DNA of 64,000 nucleotides from Lentzea fradiae (GTDB lineage: Bacteria; Actinomycetota; Actinomycetes; Mycobacteriales; Pseudonocardiaceae), in contig NZ_FNCC01000004.1 of the NCBI RefSeq assembly GCF_900100955.1, positions 310,001 to 374,000 of the forward strand. Direction: 5' to 3'. This document shows positions 1 through 9,000 of this stretch, piece by piece (the first letter of the stretch is position 1; every line of letters starts with the position of its first letter). Under the pieces are notes generated by a model. It saw only the letters and a list, made by a program, of their open reading frames with translations, did not search any database and was not told the origin of the DNA. The position numbers and the translations under genes were made by a program.

Positions 1-1
1 G

Positions 2-730
2 AGGAGCCCGCAGGAGGTGCCGTCGCAGTGCGTCGAGGACCACTCCCGCGAGATGGTGTTCTTCGCGGGCCGTGAGGAGTACTTCGGCGAGTTCCTGCGC
101 GCCGTCGGCAGGGACTGCTACGACAAGAACCGCCTGCCGCGCATCGTCGCCGACGACGCGATCATGCGGTTCATCGCGCAGAAGGCCAGCCGCGTGCACG
201 ACTCGCTGGCGGGCATGCGCGTGTCGTACGTGAGCATGGCCGGTCTCGTCGTGCTCGCCGGAAAGCCTTGCGTGGAGGGAAAACCGGACCCGAAAGCCCG
301 TGGCGGGCTGCCGCTGGACGCGTTCTGCGCCGGGTACAGCAGGCTGAACCAGGAGATCCAGGCGTCCTCGCTGCCTGCGGAGGACAAGCCGGCCAAACCG
401 TGGCCCGGCGAGCACATCGGCGTCGCCTACGACGCGGCGGGACTGTTCCTCGACGCGGTCCGCAACGCGCAGGCGCGGCTCACCGGACTGCCGGTGCACA
501 CCCCGCACCGCGGTGCCATCGGCGGCGAGCTGCGCGAGCTGGAGTTCTTCGGTGCCACCGGACGCACCGACTTCAGCGCGTCGCGGATCGGCGAGCAGCG
601 CAACTTCACGATCCTGGAGCTGACGGACATCCACGACTTCGGCCAGCAGCCGGCGTGCGTCTTCCTGACCGGCGACCTGTACGGCCCGGACTCGCCCCGC
701 GGACCGAACGGCTGCCCGACCGGCCAGTGA
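2..730 (+). CDS. C-terminal part of a periplasmic-binding-protein-like protein (cut by window edge)
   Basis: The frame is open to the window edge (first full codon at 2) and ends with TGA at 730, so only the last ~243 residues are seen and the true start lies upstream. The segment reads like the second lobe of a type 1 periplasmic binding fold: a VFFAGREEYFGEFL stretch at the start, then YDAAGLFLDAV, then a closing beta region with GELRELEFFGATGRTDF. In branched-chain amino acid binding proteins the matching part asks whether the modelled ligand-bound receptor has a given variable. Actinomycetes carry such domains as free lipoproteins or fused to large NTPase proteins, and the missing N-terminus prevents a choice here. 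It is followed by a convergent gap holding repeat copy 1. Family assignment is by eye only. Confidence 0.5.
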   Translation, partial: RSPQEVPSQCVEDHSREMVFFAGREEYFGEFLRAVGRDCYDKNRLPRIVADDAIMRFIAQKASRVHDSLAGMRVSYVSMAGLVVLAGKPCVEGKPDPKARGGLPLDAFCAGYSRLNQEIQASSLPAEDKPAKPWPGEHIGVAYDAAGLFLDAVRNAQARLTGLPVHTPHRGAIGGELRELEFFGATGRTDFSASRIGEQRNFTILELTDIHDFGQQPACVFLTGDLYGPDSPRGPNGCPTGQ

Positions 731-784
731 CGCGGCCGGAACTCCGGGACGGCTACGCGCCGCCGAAGGTCCTGCCCGCCTTCG

Positions 785-950
785 CCCGTCACACCCGTGT
801 GTCATCCGTCCAGCGGTCCCCGCCTCCTCCGCGTGACGTGGCTTTAGTACGCGGGGGCCCCGCGTACGCCCTGACAGGACGAAAGGGCCCCGCGTGCGGG
901 AGGGGAAACGCGAAGGAGAGTCGCGAGTGGGAGGGGGCGTTACGGACAGT
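785..950 (+). repeat. Dispersed convergent-gap palindromic element, copy 1
   Basis: This is one of four related intergenic elements in the window. It runs from a CCCGTCACAC-like left end to a GCGTTACGGACAG right end. The centre carries the palindrome GTACGCGGGGGCCCCGCGTAC (849-868 region) and a second, decayed module AGGGCCCCGCGTGC. The left flank CGTGACGTGGCTTTAGTACGCG and the right flank GAGAGTCGCGAG are nearly identical to copy 4. It lies between the stops of two convergent genes (730 and 984). It may act as a bidirectional terminator or be a non-autonomous mobile element; the sequence does not decide. Confidence 0.8.
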
Positions 951-983
951 AATTGTGGGGGCGTGTGTGGAGCTACGGTGTGG

Positions 984-2540
984 CTAGACCTTTGGGATGG
1001 CGCGGTCGATGATCGCGGCGAAGTCCGTGGTCCTGGGCAGGGTGCCGAACGCGACGCCCCAGTCGCCGCCGAGCCGGGAGGAGAGGAAGGCGTCCGCGAC
1101 GGCGGGGTGCCCGTGCTTCACGAGCAGGGCGCCCTGCAGGACCAGCGCCATCCGCTCGACGACCCGGCGCGCCTGCGTCTCGTCCACATCGGACAGTGAC
1201 GCGGTGAGCGCGTTCACGGCTCGGTCGACGCGCGGGTCGGCCCCGGAGACGGTCTCCAGGAACTCCTGCACGGACGCGGGTTCCTTCTTCATCGCGCGCA
1301 GGACGTCGAGCGCGGCGACGTTGCCGGAGCCCTCCCAGATCGACATCAGCGGCGACTCGCGGAACAGCCGCGGCATGCCGCTGTCCTCGATGTACCCGTT
1401 GCCGCCCAGGCACTCCATCGCCTCGGCGGCGTGCACCGGCCCGCGCTTGCAGACCCAGTACTTGGTGACGGCGAGCGCGAGCCGCTGCTTGTGCTGTGCC
1501 AGCCACATCGCGGTGGTCGTGGCCGCCTCGGACTCGACGGCGAGGTCCGCCAGGACGTTGCGCATCGCGGGCTGGTCGACGAGGTAGCTGCCGAACGCCT
1601 TGCGGTGCGCGGCGTGGTGGGCGGCCTGCCGCAGCCCGGCGCGCATGCCCGCCGCCGTGCCGAGCACGCAGTCGAGGCGGGTCGCGTTGACCATCTCGAT
1701 GATCGTCCGCACGCCGCGGCCCTCGTCGCCGACCCTGAGGGCGAACGCCTCGTCGTACTCGATCTCGGCGGAGGCGTTGGACTTGTTGCCCAGCTTGTCC
1801 TTGAGCCGCTGCAGGAAGAACCGGTTGCGCGTGCCGTCCGGCAGCACCCGCGGCACGAGGAAGCACGTCAGTCCGCCGGGGGCCTGCGCGAGCGTCAGGA
1901 AGACGTCGGACATCGGGGCGGAGGTGAACCACTTGTGCCCGGTCAGCACGTACCCGTCGGAGACGGGCTTCGCCACCGTCGTGTTCGTCCGGACGTCCGA
2001 CCCGCCCTGCTTCTCCGTCATCGACATGCCGGCGATGAGGCCCTGCTTGGTGAGCGGCGCCCGGAGCCCGAAGTCGTAGGTGCGCGAGGTGAGCAGCGGT
2101 TCGTACACGGCGGCGAGCTCGGGCGAGACGCGCAATGCGGGCACAGCCGCGTAAGTCATCGAAATCGGACATCCGTGACCGGCCTCGGCCTGCGACCACA
2201 CGTAGAACTTGGCCGCACGGGCGAGGTGCGCACCGTCGACATGGGCGTGCAATCCGTGCGTAACGGCCACATTCATCAGATCGTGCCAAGCCGGGTGGAA
2301 CTCGACCTCGTCGATCCGGTTCCCGTACCGGTCGTGCGTGTGCAGAACGGGCGGGTAGGAGTTCGCGAGCCGGCCGCGCTCCTGCCACTCCTCGCTGCCC
2401 GCGAGCCTGCCGATCTCGTGCAGCTCGGCGTCGTCGACCCAGCTCAGCAGGGCCGGGTCGGCCGCGACGTCGTGACCGGTCAGCGGCGGAACCTGGTTGG
2501 TCACCTCGTGCGTTGCCATGTCCCGCACGGTACTACTCAT
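984..2540 (-). CDS. AidB-like acyl-CoA dehydrogenase
   Basis: A 518-residue flavoprotein of the acyl-CoA dehydrogenase superfamily. The N-terminus (HEVTNQVPPLTGHDVAADPAL) is typical of the AidB/isovaleryl-CoA-like branch, and the length is close to E. coli AidB (about 540). The middle has the FAD/substrate segment GLIAGMSMTEKQGGSDVRTN and the helical C-terminal domain contains AAEAMECLGGNGY. AidB proteins bind FAD and DNA and are linked to alkylation damage, but most actinobacterial homologues are untested and could be ordinary acyl-CoA dehydrogenases. The ATG at 2540 is chosen because AGGAG lies 6-7 nt upstream; an inner ATG at 2519 is the alternative. The gene is divergent from the oxidoreductase at 2633 with about 90 bp between them, which must hold both promoters. 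Confidence 0.85.
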   Translation of the reverse strand: MSSTVRDMATHEVTNQVPPLTGHDVAADPALLSWVDDAELHEIGRLAGSEEWQERGRLANSYPPVLHTHDRYGNRIDEVEFHPAWHDLMNVAVTHGLHAHVDGAHLARAAKFYVWSQAEAGHGCPISMTYAAVPALRVSPELAAVYEPLLTSRTYDFGLRAPLTKQGLIAGMSMTEKQGGSDVRTNTTVAKPVSDGYVLTGHKWFTSAPMSDVFLTLAQAPGGLTCFLVPRVLPDGTRNRFFLQRLKDKLGNKSNASAEIEYDEAFALRVGDEGRGVRTIIEMVNATRLDCVLGTAAGMRAGLRQAAHHAAHRKAFGSYLVDQPAMRNVLADLAVESEAATTTAMWLAQHKQRLALAVTKYWVCKRGPVHAAEAMECLGGNGYIEDSGMPRLFRESPLMSIWEGSGNVAALDVLRAMKKEPASVQEFLETVSGADPRVDRAVNALTASLSDVDETQARRVVERMALVLQGALLVKHGHPAVADAFLSSRLGGDWGVAFGTLPRTTDFAAIIDRAIPKV

Positions 2541-2632
2541 CGGTAACTCCTGGCAGGGTGCGCCGGAAGATCGCTGGTCCATTCCGGGTTTTGGGCGTGC
2601 CATCGGCGCTGACGAGGAATAACGTCGTCGGC

Positions 2633-3940
2633 GTGAGTGACCATGGGCACAGCTCGGCCGTGGCTGCGTTGACCGCGCAGTACGCCGCGATGCGCGAAGG
2701 TGCGCCGGTGCGGCTCGCGAAGAAGACGTCCAACCTCTTCCGGTTCCGGGCCGACCAGGCCGGTGGGCTGGACGTCGGCAGGTTCGACCAGGTCCTGTCC
2801 GTGGACCCGGCCGGACGTACCGCACAGGTGCAGGGCATGACCACCTACGAGAACTTCGTCGCCGCGACACTTCCGCACGGCCTCATGCCGTTGGTCGTGC
2901 CGCAGCTCAAGACCATCACCATCGGCGGCGCCGTGGCGGGGCTCGGCATCGAGTCCACGTCCTTCCGCAACGGCCTGCCGCACGAGTCCGTGCGCGAACT
3001 GGAGATCCTCACCGGCGACGGCGAGGTCGTCGTCGCCAAGCCGGACGACGACCTGTTCCGCGCCTTCCCCAACTCCTACGGCACCCTGGGCTACGCGCTG
3101 CGGCTGGAGATCGAACTGGAGCCGGTGCGCCAGTACGTGCGGCTGCGGCACGTGCCGTTCGGGTCGTTCGCCGAGTGCGCCGCCGTCATCGAGGAGGTCT
3201 GCGCGGACGGCTCCGCCGACTTCGTCGACGGCACGGTGTTCTCCCGCGGCGAGATGTACCTGACGCTGGGCCACTACGCCGACATCGCGCCCTACACGTC
3301 CGACTACACCGGCAACCAGATCTACTACCGGTCCATCCAGAAGCGGCGGACCGACCACCTGACGATCCACGACTACCTGTGGCGCTGGGACACCGACTGG
3401 TTCTGGTGCTCCCGCGCGTTCGGGGCCCAGCACCCGGTCGTGCGCCGGCTGTGGCCCAAGCGCTACCTGAGGTCGGACGTGTACCGCAAGCTCGTGGCCA
3501 AGCACCGGCAGCTGCGGCCGCGGGTGGACGTCGAGCCGGTGATCCAGGACGTGGAGATCCCCGTCGCGGGCCTGGCCGACTTCCTCGACTTCTTCGACCG
3601 CGAGATCGGCATCTCGCCGGTGTGGCTGTGCCCGGTCCGCCTGCGCGACACGACGGGCTGGCCGCTGTACCCGATGGACCCGGACACGCTGTACGTCAAC
3701 GTCGGGTTCTGGTCGGAGGTCCCGGTGCGTCCGGGGGAGAAGATGGGTGACCGCAACCGGCTGATCGAGCGCGAGGTGGCGCGGCTGGGCGGTCACAAGT
3801 CGCTGTACTCGGACTCGTACTACACCGAGGACGAGTTCTGGCGGCACTACAACGGTTCGCACTACCGGTCCGTGAAGAGCCGGTACGACCAGACGAACCG
3901 CCTGCCTGATCTGTACGCCAAGTGTGTCAGGGGACGATGA
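2633..3940 (+). CDS. FAD-binding oxidoreductase, TmsA/BfaA-like (10-methylene fatty acid reductase)
   Basis: A 435-residue FAD-linked oxidase with the PCMH-type FAD-binding region in the first ~190 residues (TITIGGAVAGLGIESTSFRNG is the FAD loop) and a substrate-cap C-terminus. The stop TGA (3938-3940) directly abuts the ATG of a cyclopropane-synthase-family methyltransferase. The same pair, known as tmsA/tmsB or bfaA/bfaB, makes 10-methyl branched fatty acids from oleoyl phospholipid: the methyltransferase adds a 10-methylene group and the flavoprotein reduces it to 10-methyl. The GTG at 2633 gives a conventional start (V/MSDHGHSS...) followed by PVRLAKKTSNLFRFR; the SD is weak (GAGGAA about 13 nt upstream). 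An upstream in-frame ATG would run into the divergent gene's promoter, so it is rejected. Function is inferred from pairing and family. Confidence 0.7.
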   Translation: MSDHGHSSAVAALTAQYAAMREGAPVRLAKKTSNLFRFRADQAGGLDVGRFDQVLSVDPAGRTAQVQGMTTYENFVAATLPHGLMPLVVPQLKTITIGGAVAGLGIESTSFRNGLPHESVRELEILTGDGEVVVAKPDDDLFRAFPNSYGTLGYALRLEIELEPVRQYVRLRHVPFGSFAECAAVIEEVCADGSADFVDGTVFSRGEMYLTLGHYADIAPYTSDYTGNQIYYRSIQKRRTDHLTIHDYLWRWDTDWFWCSRAFGAQHPVVRRLWPKRYLRSDVYRKLVAKHRQLRPRVDVEPVIQDVEIPVAGLADFLDFFDREIGISPVWLCPVRLRDTTGWPLYPMDPDTLYVNVGFWSEVPVRPGEKMGDRNRLIEREVARLGGHKSLYSDSYYTEDEFWRHYNGSHYRSVKSRYDQTNRLPDLYAKCVRGR

Positions 3941-5173
3941 ATGCGGTTGGCCACCATTTTCCAGCGCATCACGGGCGGCAACGACGTTCGCTTCAAGGCT
4001 TACGACGGCAGCTCGGCCGGGCCTGACTCGGCTCCGGTCGCCATCGACATCAAAACCCCGGAAGCCCTGTCCTACCTGGCTTCCGCTCCCGGAGAGCTCG
4101 GCCTGGCACGCGCCTACGTGACAGGCCACCTGGAGATCCTCGGCGACGTGCACGCCGGTCTCGCCCAGCTCTCCGAGTTCTCCCTGCGCGAGATCCCGTG
4201 GGCGCAGCGCGCGGAGCTGCTGCGCTTCCTCGGCAAGATCCGGCTGACCCACAAGGTCGCCCCGCCCCCGCAGGAGACCCGCCTGCGCGGCTTGCGTCAC
4301 TCCAAGGCCCGCGACCAGCAGGCCATTGCCCACCACTACGACGTCTCGAACCGGTTCTACGAGTGGATCCTCGGCCCGTCGATGGCCTACACCTGCGCGG
4401 TGTACCCGTCGCTCGAGTCCACTCTGGAGGAAGCCCAGTTCGAGAAGCACGACCTGGTGGCCCGCAAGCTCGGCCTGAAGCCGGGGATGAAGCTGCTCGA
4501 CGTCGGCTGCGGCTGGGGCGGCATGGTCATGCACGCCGCCCGCGAGTACGGCGTGCGCGCGATCGGCGTGACCCTCTCGCGCAACCAGGCGGAGTGGGCG
4601 CAGAAGGCGATCGTCGAGGCGGGCCTGTCCGACCTCGCCGAGGTGCGCCACCTCGACTACCGCGACGTCCGCGAGACGGGCTTCGACGCCGTGTCGTCGA
4701 TCGGCCTGACCGAGCACATCGGCAAGGCCAAGCTGCCCGCGTACTTCGACTCCCTGTACCGCAAGCTCAAGCCGGGCGGCCGGCTGCTCAACCACTGCAT
4801 CACCAGGCCGGACAACAAGCAGCGCGCGCTCTCCGGCCCGTTCATCGACCGGTACGTGTTCCCGGACGGCGAGCTGGTCGGGCCGGGCCACCTCGTCTCC
4901 CGGATGCACGACGCCGGATTCGAGGTGCGGCACGAGGAGAACATCCGCGAGCACTACGCCCTCACTCTCGCCGCCTGGGGCCGCAACCTGGAGGACCACT
5001 GGGAAGAGGCGATGCGGGAGGTCGGGGAGGCACGGGCACGGGTGTGGCGGCTGTACCTGGCGGCGTCCCGGCTCGGGTTCGAGCGCAACAACATCCAGCT
5101 GCACCAGGTGCTCGGGGTGAAGCTGGACGGGACGGAGTCGCACATGCCGTTGCGGCCGGACTGGCTCAGTTGA
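3941..5173 (+). CDS. SAM-dependent methyltransferase, cyclopropane-fatty-acyl-phospholipid synthase family (TmsB/BfaB/UfaA1-like)
   Basis: A 410-residue soluble methyltransferase. The N-terminal ~115 residues match the helical CFA-synthase extension, then HHYDVSNRFYEWILGPSMAYTC and the SAM-binding motif LLDVGCGWGG (about residues 185-194), followed by the family signature VSSIGLTEHIGK and the C-terminal RNNIQLHQVLGVK. It acts on double bonds of membrane phospholipid acyl chains using SAM. With the flavoprotein immediately upstream (zero-base spacing, so translationally coupled), the best reading is methylene transfer for 10-methylstearate-type lipids rather than cyclopropane formation. Plain cyclopropane fatty acid synthesis is the alternative. 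It ends in the convergent gap that holds a 23-bp tandem repeat. Confidence 0.8.
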   Translation: MRLATIFQRITGGNDVRFKAYDGSSAGPDSAPVAIDIKTPEALSYLASAPGELGLARAYVTGHLEILGDVHAGLAQLSEFSLREIPWAQRAELLRFLGKIRLTHKVAPPPQETRLRGLRHSKARDQQAIAHHYDVSNRFYEWILGPSMAYTCAVYPSLESTLEEAQFEKHDLVARKLGLKPGMKLLDVGCGWGGMVMHAAREYGVRAIGVTLSRNQAEWAQKAIVEAGLSDLAEVRHLDYRDVRETGFDAVSSIGLTEHIGKAKLPAYFDSLYRKLKPGGRLLNHCITRPDNKQRALSGPFIDRYVFPDGELVGPGHLVSRMHDAGFEVRHEENIREHYALTLAAWGRNLEDHWEEAMREVGEARARVWRLYLAASRLGFERNNIQLHQVLGVKLDGTESHMPLRPDWLS

Positions 5174-5239
5174 TCTTCGGCAGATCGAAAGAGTGATCTT
5201 CGGCAGATTTAAAGTCCGCGGCTCGGCAGATTGAAAGTC
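5171..5239. repeat. Three-unit 23-bp tandem repeat
   Basis: The core CGGCAGATNNAAAG occurs at 5178, 5201 and 5224, an exact 23-bp period. Units 1 and 2 both begin TGATCTTCGGCAGAT; unit 3 keeps the core but has a changed left part. It starts at the last codon of the methyltransferase gene and lies in the convergent gap before the HtrA-like gene. The remaining ~180 bp of this gap (5240-5420) show nothing I can name. Confidence 0.75.
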
Positions 5240-5420
5240 GATCAGCTGTTTCGGCTGGTCGGAGTACCTGCCGAGGCGGTGGCGGAGGACGGCGAAAGCA
5301 CTCCGGCCGGAAGGACGGTGCACCGGCGCGGCGGTGTGGCCCGCCACCTCGACGAGGGGGTGGGCCGCACCACCGCCGCGACGGCATGGCGTGCCTGCCG
5401 ATCTCCGCCCTGTGGACCTG

Positions 5421-6248
<828 letters not shown>

Positions 6249-6327
6249 GGCTCCACGATGAACCCCCATCATGTGAGCCAGCTGTGCCGGAACCCTCGAA
6301 AACCCTGATAAGAAATCGCTGAGAAGG

Positions 6328-8367
6328 TCAGGGGAGGAGGAGCGCGGCGACGGCGGACGCCTCCAGGGACAGCCCGATGTGCGGGCCCTGACCGCCCTGC
6401 ACGCCCAGCGAGGCGAGGCGGGCGGCCTCGGCGGAGGTCTTGACGTCCTCCGCGTGCAGCGGCAGGCCGAGCAGCGACGCCCTGGCGATCATCGTCACGG
6501 ACGCGCCCTCGTCGATCTCGTCGGCGCCCTCGTCGAGGCCGTGCACGACGGGGCCGGTGAACTTGACGCCGGTCAGCGGCAGCAGGCGGAGCTGCTCGAC
6601 GCCGGGGTTGCCGCCGGTGACGTGGTCGAGCACCAGTCCGGCGCCGCGTTCGGCGAGGATGGTCAGCTCCTCCAGCTGCGCCTCGGTGAGCTGCGCCGGC
6701 AGGTGTTCGTGCAGCTCGAAGCGCAGCGACGACACGGGCAGGCCGGTGCGGTCCAGCACGCGGAAGACCGCGGCGACGAGCTCCGGTTCCTGGCACAGCC
6801 GGCGGGGCAGGTCGATCGACAGCACCGGTGTGCGGTCGCCGAGGACCCGGCGCCACTCGTTCACCTGCGCGCACGCTTCCTCGAACGCCCACCACCAGAG
6901 CCGCACGATCATGCCGTTGCCCACGGCCTCGTCGATGAAGTCGTCGGGGCACAGCATCCCGTGCTCCGGGTGGTCCCAGACGACCTTGACCTCCAGCGCG
7001 AGCACCGTGCCGTCGGTCAGCGACCGCACCGGCAGGTAGTCGACCCGGATGCGGCCCTCCTCCAGGGCTCCGGGGACGGACGCGGCCAGCTCGTACCTCA
7101 GCTTGTCGCGCTCGTCGCGCTCCTGGTCGTACAACGCCCACTGCGCCTTGCCGTCGCGCTTGGCCCAGCCGACCGTGACGTCCGCCGCCCGCAACAGGTC
7201 CGCCGCGTCACCGCGGCGCGCCGGTCTCGCCACGATGCCGATGCTCGTCGTGACGCCGATGCCGTGGCCCTCGACCCAGAGCGGTTCCTCGAGGCTCGCG
7301 GTGAACTCGTCGACGAGCGCGATCACGGCCGGCACGTCCTGCGGGTCGTTGATCAGCACGCCGAACTCGTCCTCGCCGATGCGCGCGACCTTGGCCACGT
7401 CGTCGTGGAACACCGTGCGCAACTGCGTGGCCACGTGCAGCAGCACGCGGTTGCCCGCCTGGTGCCCGAAGGCGTCGTTGACGCCGCGGAAGCCGTCGAC
7501 GTCGACCTGCAGCAGCGCGACCGTCCCCGGTCCCTTCGAGCCGACGGCACCTTCCAGCCAGCCGAGAAACTGCGCGCGGTTCGGCAGGGCGGTCTGCATG
7601 TCGTTGAGGCTCTGGCGCACCAGCTCCGTCTGCAACGCGCGCATCTCGTTCATGTTCTCGATCATGGCGACGAAGTAGGGCGAGGAGCCCTCCTCCTCGC
7701 GCACCAGCGAGATCGCCATGTGGGTCTGGATGGTCTCGCCGTCGCTGCGGACCATCCGCTTCTCGACCCTGATGCTGTCGTGGTCCGACGCGATGAGCTG
7801 TCTCGCGAGCTCCGCCAGCCCGGCTCTGTCGTCGGGGTGCACGAGCTCGCCGCCGTTGATCCGCGCGAGGTCGGGCGCCTGGTAGCCGAGCATCGCCAGC
7901 ATCGACTCGTTGACGTCGATGATCTCGCCGGTGAGGCTCGTGATGATGATGCCGAACGCCGCGCTGCGGAAGACCGCGCGGAACTTGGCCTCGCTGGCCC
8001 TGACCGCGCTCTCGGCGCGGCGCATCGCGTTGATCGAGGCCGCGCGGGTGACCTCCTGCTGGTCGAGCGCGCGGTCGCGCAGCGCCTCCGCGTACCCGGC
8101 GGCGAGCGCGGCGAGCTGCGCGGGCCTCACCGGGGTGTGCTCACCGAGGTGGGAGATCGACTGCTCCAGCGTCGCCGGCGAGATGAAGTCGTTCTCGACC
8201 ATGGAACGGCCGACCTGCCTGGCCGCCTCCGCGTCGCCACCGAGCAGCTGCTCGAGGTAGCCGGCGAGCAGCCGCTCGAGCTTGTCGCGCGTGAGGTTCG
8301 CGAGGAGCGTGCTGAAGATCGCCGTCGCCCAGTGCACGGCGCGATCGGGGCTGTCGACCATGTTCAT
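6328..8367 (-). CDS. PAS-GGDEF-EAL cyclic-di-GMP signalling protein with degenerate EAL domain
   Basis: A 679-residue soluble protein. Residues 1-120 form an alpha-helical region with no membrane segment, 124-245 a PAS domain, about 250-410 a GGDEF domain, and 420-679 an EAL domain. The diguanylate cyclase signature is GEDEF (331-335), which is tolerated in active enzymes. The EAL domain looks inactive: the ExLxR signature is LEVKVVW (458-464), the usual DDFGTG is DHVTGG, and the lysine-containing K-I-D segment is VKFTGPVV. It is therefore probably a cyclase or a c-di-GMP sensor rather than a phosphodiesterase. The start at 8367 has only a weak GAG upstream, and ATG 8361 is equally possible. 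A second c-di-GMP protein (GGDEF-HD-GYP) lies at 61.0 kb. Confidence 0.85.
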   Translation of the reverse strand: MNMVDSPDRAVHWATAIFSTLLANLTRDKLERLLAGYLEQLLGGDAEAARQVGRSMVENDFISPATLEQSISHLGEHTPVRPAQLAALAAGYAEALRDRALDQQEVTRAASINAMRRAESAVRASEAKFRAVFRSAAFGIIITSLTGEIIDVNESMLAMLGYQAPDLARINGGELVHPDDRAGLAELARQLIASDHDSIRVEKRMVRSDGETIQTHMAISLVREEEGSSPYFVAMIENMNEMRALQTELVRQSLNDMQTALPNRAQFLGWLEGAVGSKGPGTVALLQVDVDGFRGVNDAFGHQAGNRVLLHVATQLRTVFHDDVAKVARIGEDEFGVLINDPQDVPAVIALVDEFTASLEEPLWVEGHGIGVTTSIGIVARPARRGDAADLLRAADVTVGWAKRDGKAQWALYDQERDERDKLRYELAASVPGALEEGRIRVDYLPVRSLTDGTVLALEVKVVWDHPEHGMLCPDDFIDEAVGNGMIVRLWWWAFEEACAQVNEWRRVLGDRTPVLSIDLPRRLCQEPELVAAVFRVLDRTGLPVSSLRFELHEHLPAQLTEAQLEELTILAERGAGLVLDHVTGGNPGVEQLRLLPLTGVKFTGPVVHGLDEGADEIDEGASVTMIARASLLGLPLHAEDVKTSAEAARLASLGVQGGQGPHIGLSLEASAVAALLLP

Positions 8368-8475
8368 TCAGCTCGGTGGCCATTCGTGGGGACCGGGGAT
8401 CCGCTGCCAGGTCGTCGCACGGCGGCGTGCCGCGACCAACCGGAAAGCTTACTGATCAGTCACGACGTGTCCAAC

Positions 8476-8509
8476 GGAACGCCGATTCCCGGGCGAGATT
8501 CGGCGTTCC
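8476..8509 (-). terminator. Hairpin downstream of the GNAT gene
   Basis: Arms GGAACGCCGATT (8476-8487) and ATTCGGCGTTCC (8498-8509) pair over 11-12 bp around a 10-nt loop. The hairpin follows the GNAT stop on the minus strand and precedes the GGDEF-EAL gene. No U-tract follows, which is usual for actinomycete terminators. Confidence 0.55.
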
Positions 8510-8532
8510 GGGCACGAATTCACTCGTTTGAA

Positions 8533-9000
8533 CTAACGAATTACCTTGCTGAACGCGAGCGGTCCCGTTGTCGTAGGTGCTGTCGTCACGTCGAACAGGG
8601 GCGTGTAGCCGGTCGCCAGGTAGAGCGCTTTCGCCTCGGGCTGGCGGGGTCCCGTCGTGAGATAGACGCGGTTGTACCCAAACGCTTTGGCCTCGTTCTC
8701 CAGCTCGATGAGAACACGGCGGCCGAGTCCGCGGCGGCGGTGCCGTGAATGCGTCCAGATTCGTTTCAGCTCCGCCGTTTCCGAGTCGTATCGCATGAAT
8801 GCGCCGCCCGCCACCGCCTCACCGTGTTCCACCAGCAGCAGGAACTGGCCGTGCGGTGGTTCGAACACGTCCGCCGGCCGCCGCATCTCCTCCAGCCCAC
8901 CCGCTCCGTACCGGGACGTGTACTCGTAGGTCAGCTCGGCCACCAACGGTGCCGCGTCCGGGTCGGACTGCCGGACGCGGCGCACCTCCAGGGTCGTCAT
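8533..9000 (-). CDS. GNAT family N-acetyltransferase
   Basis: A 155-residue single-domain acetyltransferase. The acetyl-CoA site is visible as LKRIWTHSRHRRRGLGRRVL, which has the R/Q-x-x-G-x-G/A pattern, followed by YNRVYLTTGPRQPEAKALYLATGY, a standard GNAT C-terminal half. Its ATG (9000) overlaps the TGA of the upstream LLM monooxygenase as ATGA, so the two are translationally coupled. In Bacillus, a GNAT enzyme next to LLM monooxygenases (the ytm/yxe operons) acetylates S-modified cysteines before oxidative cleavage. A similar role in sulfur salvage is a reasonable guess here, but the substrate is not visible from sequence. Confidence 0.85.
   Translation of the reverse strand: MTTLEVRRVRQSDPDAAPLVAELTYEYTSRYGAGGLEEMRRPADVFEPPHGQFLLLVEHGEAVAGGAFMRYDSETAELKRIWTHSRHRRRGLGRRVLIELENEAKAFGYNRVYLTTGPRQPEAKALYLATGYTPLFDVTTAPTTTGPLAFSKVIR

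Noticed and set aside
841..868. Short ORFs encoding RGGPAY...RGAPA peptides in each palindromic element (also at about 14050, 24660 and 57845)
   Set aside because: They are the same palindrome read as protein; they have no SD and differ in frame from copy to copy. Repeat annotation explains them better.
2537..5347. Very long minus-strand ORF (936 codons) and similar long antisense ORFs (for example 26024-29764 plus, 8799-10283 plus)
   Set aside because: These are mirror frames of strongly GC3-biased real genes; their products are Arg/Ala/Pro-rich with no domain, and the genuine genes on the other strand have SDs and motifs.
8451..8460. ACTGATCAGT palindrome upstream of the GGDEF-EAL gene as a TetR-type operator
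   Set aside because: A single 10-bp palindrome without flanking symmetry or any nearby regulator gene is expected by chance.
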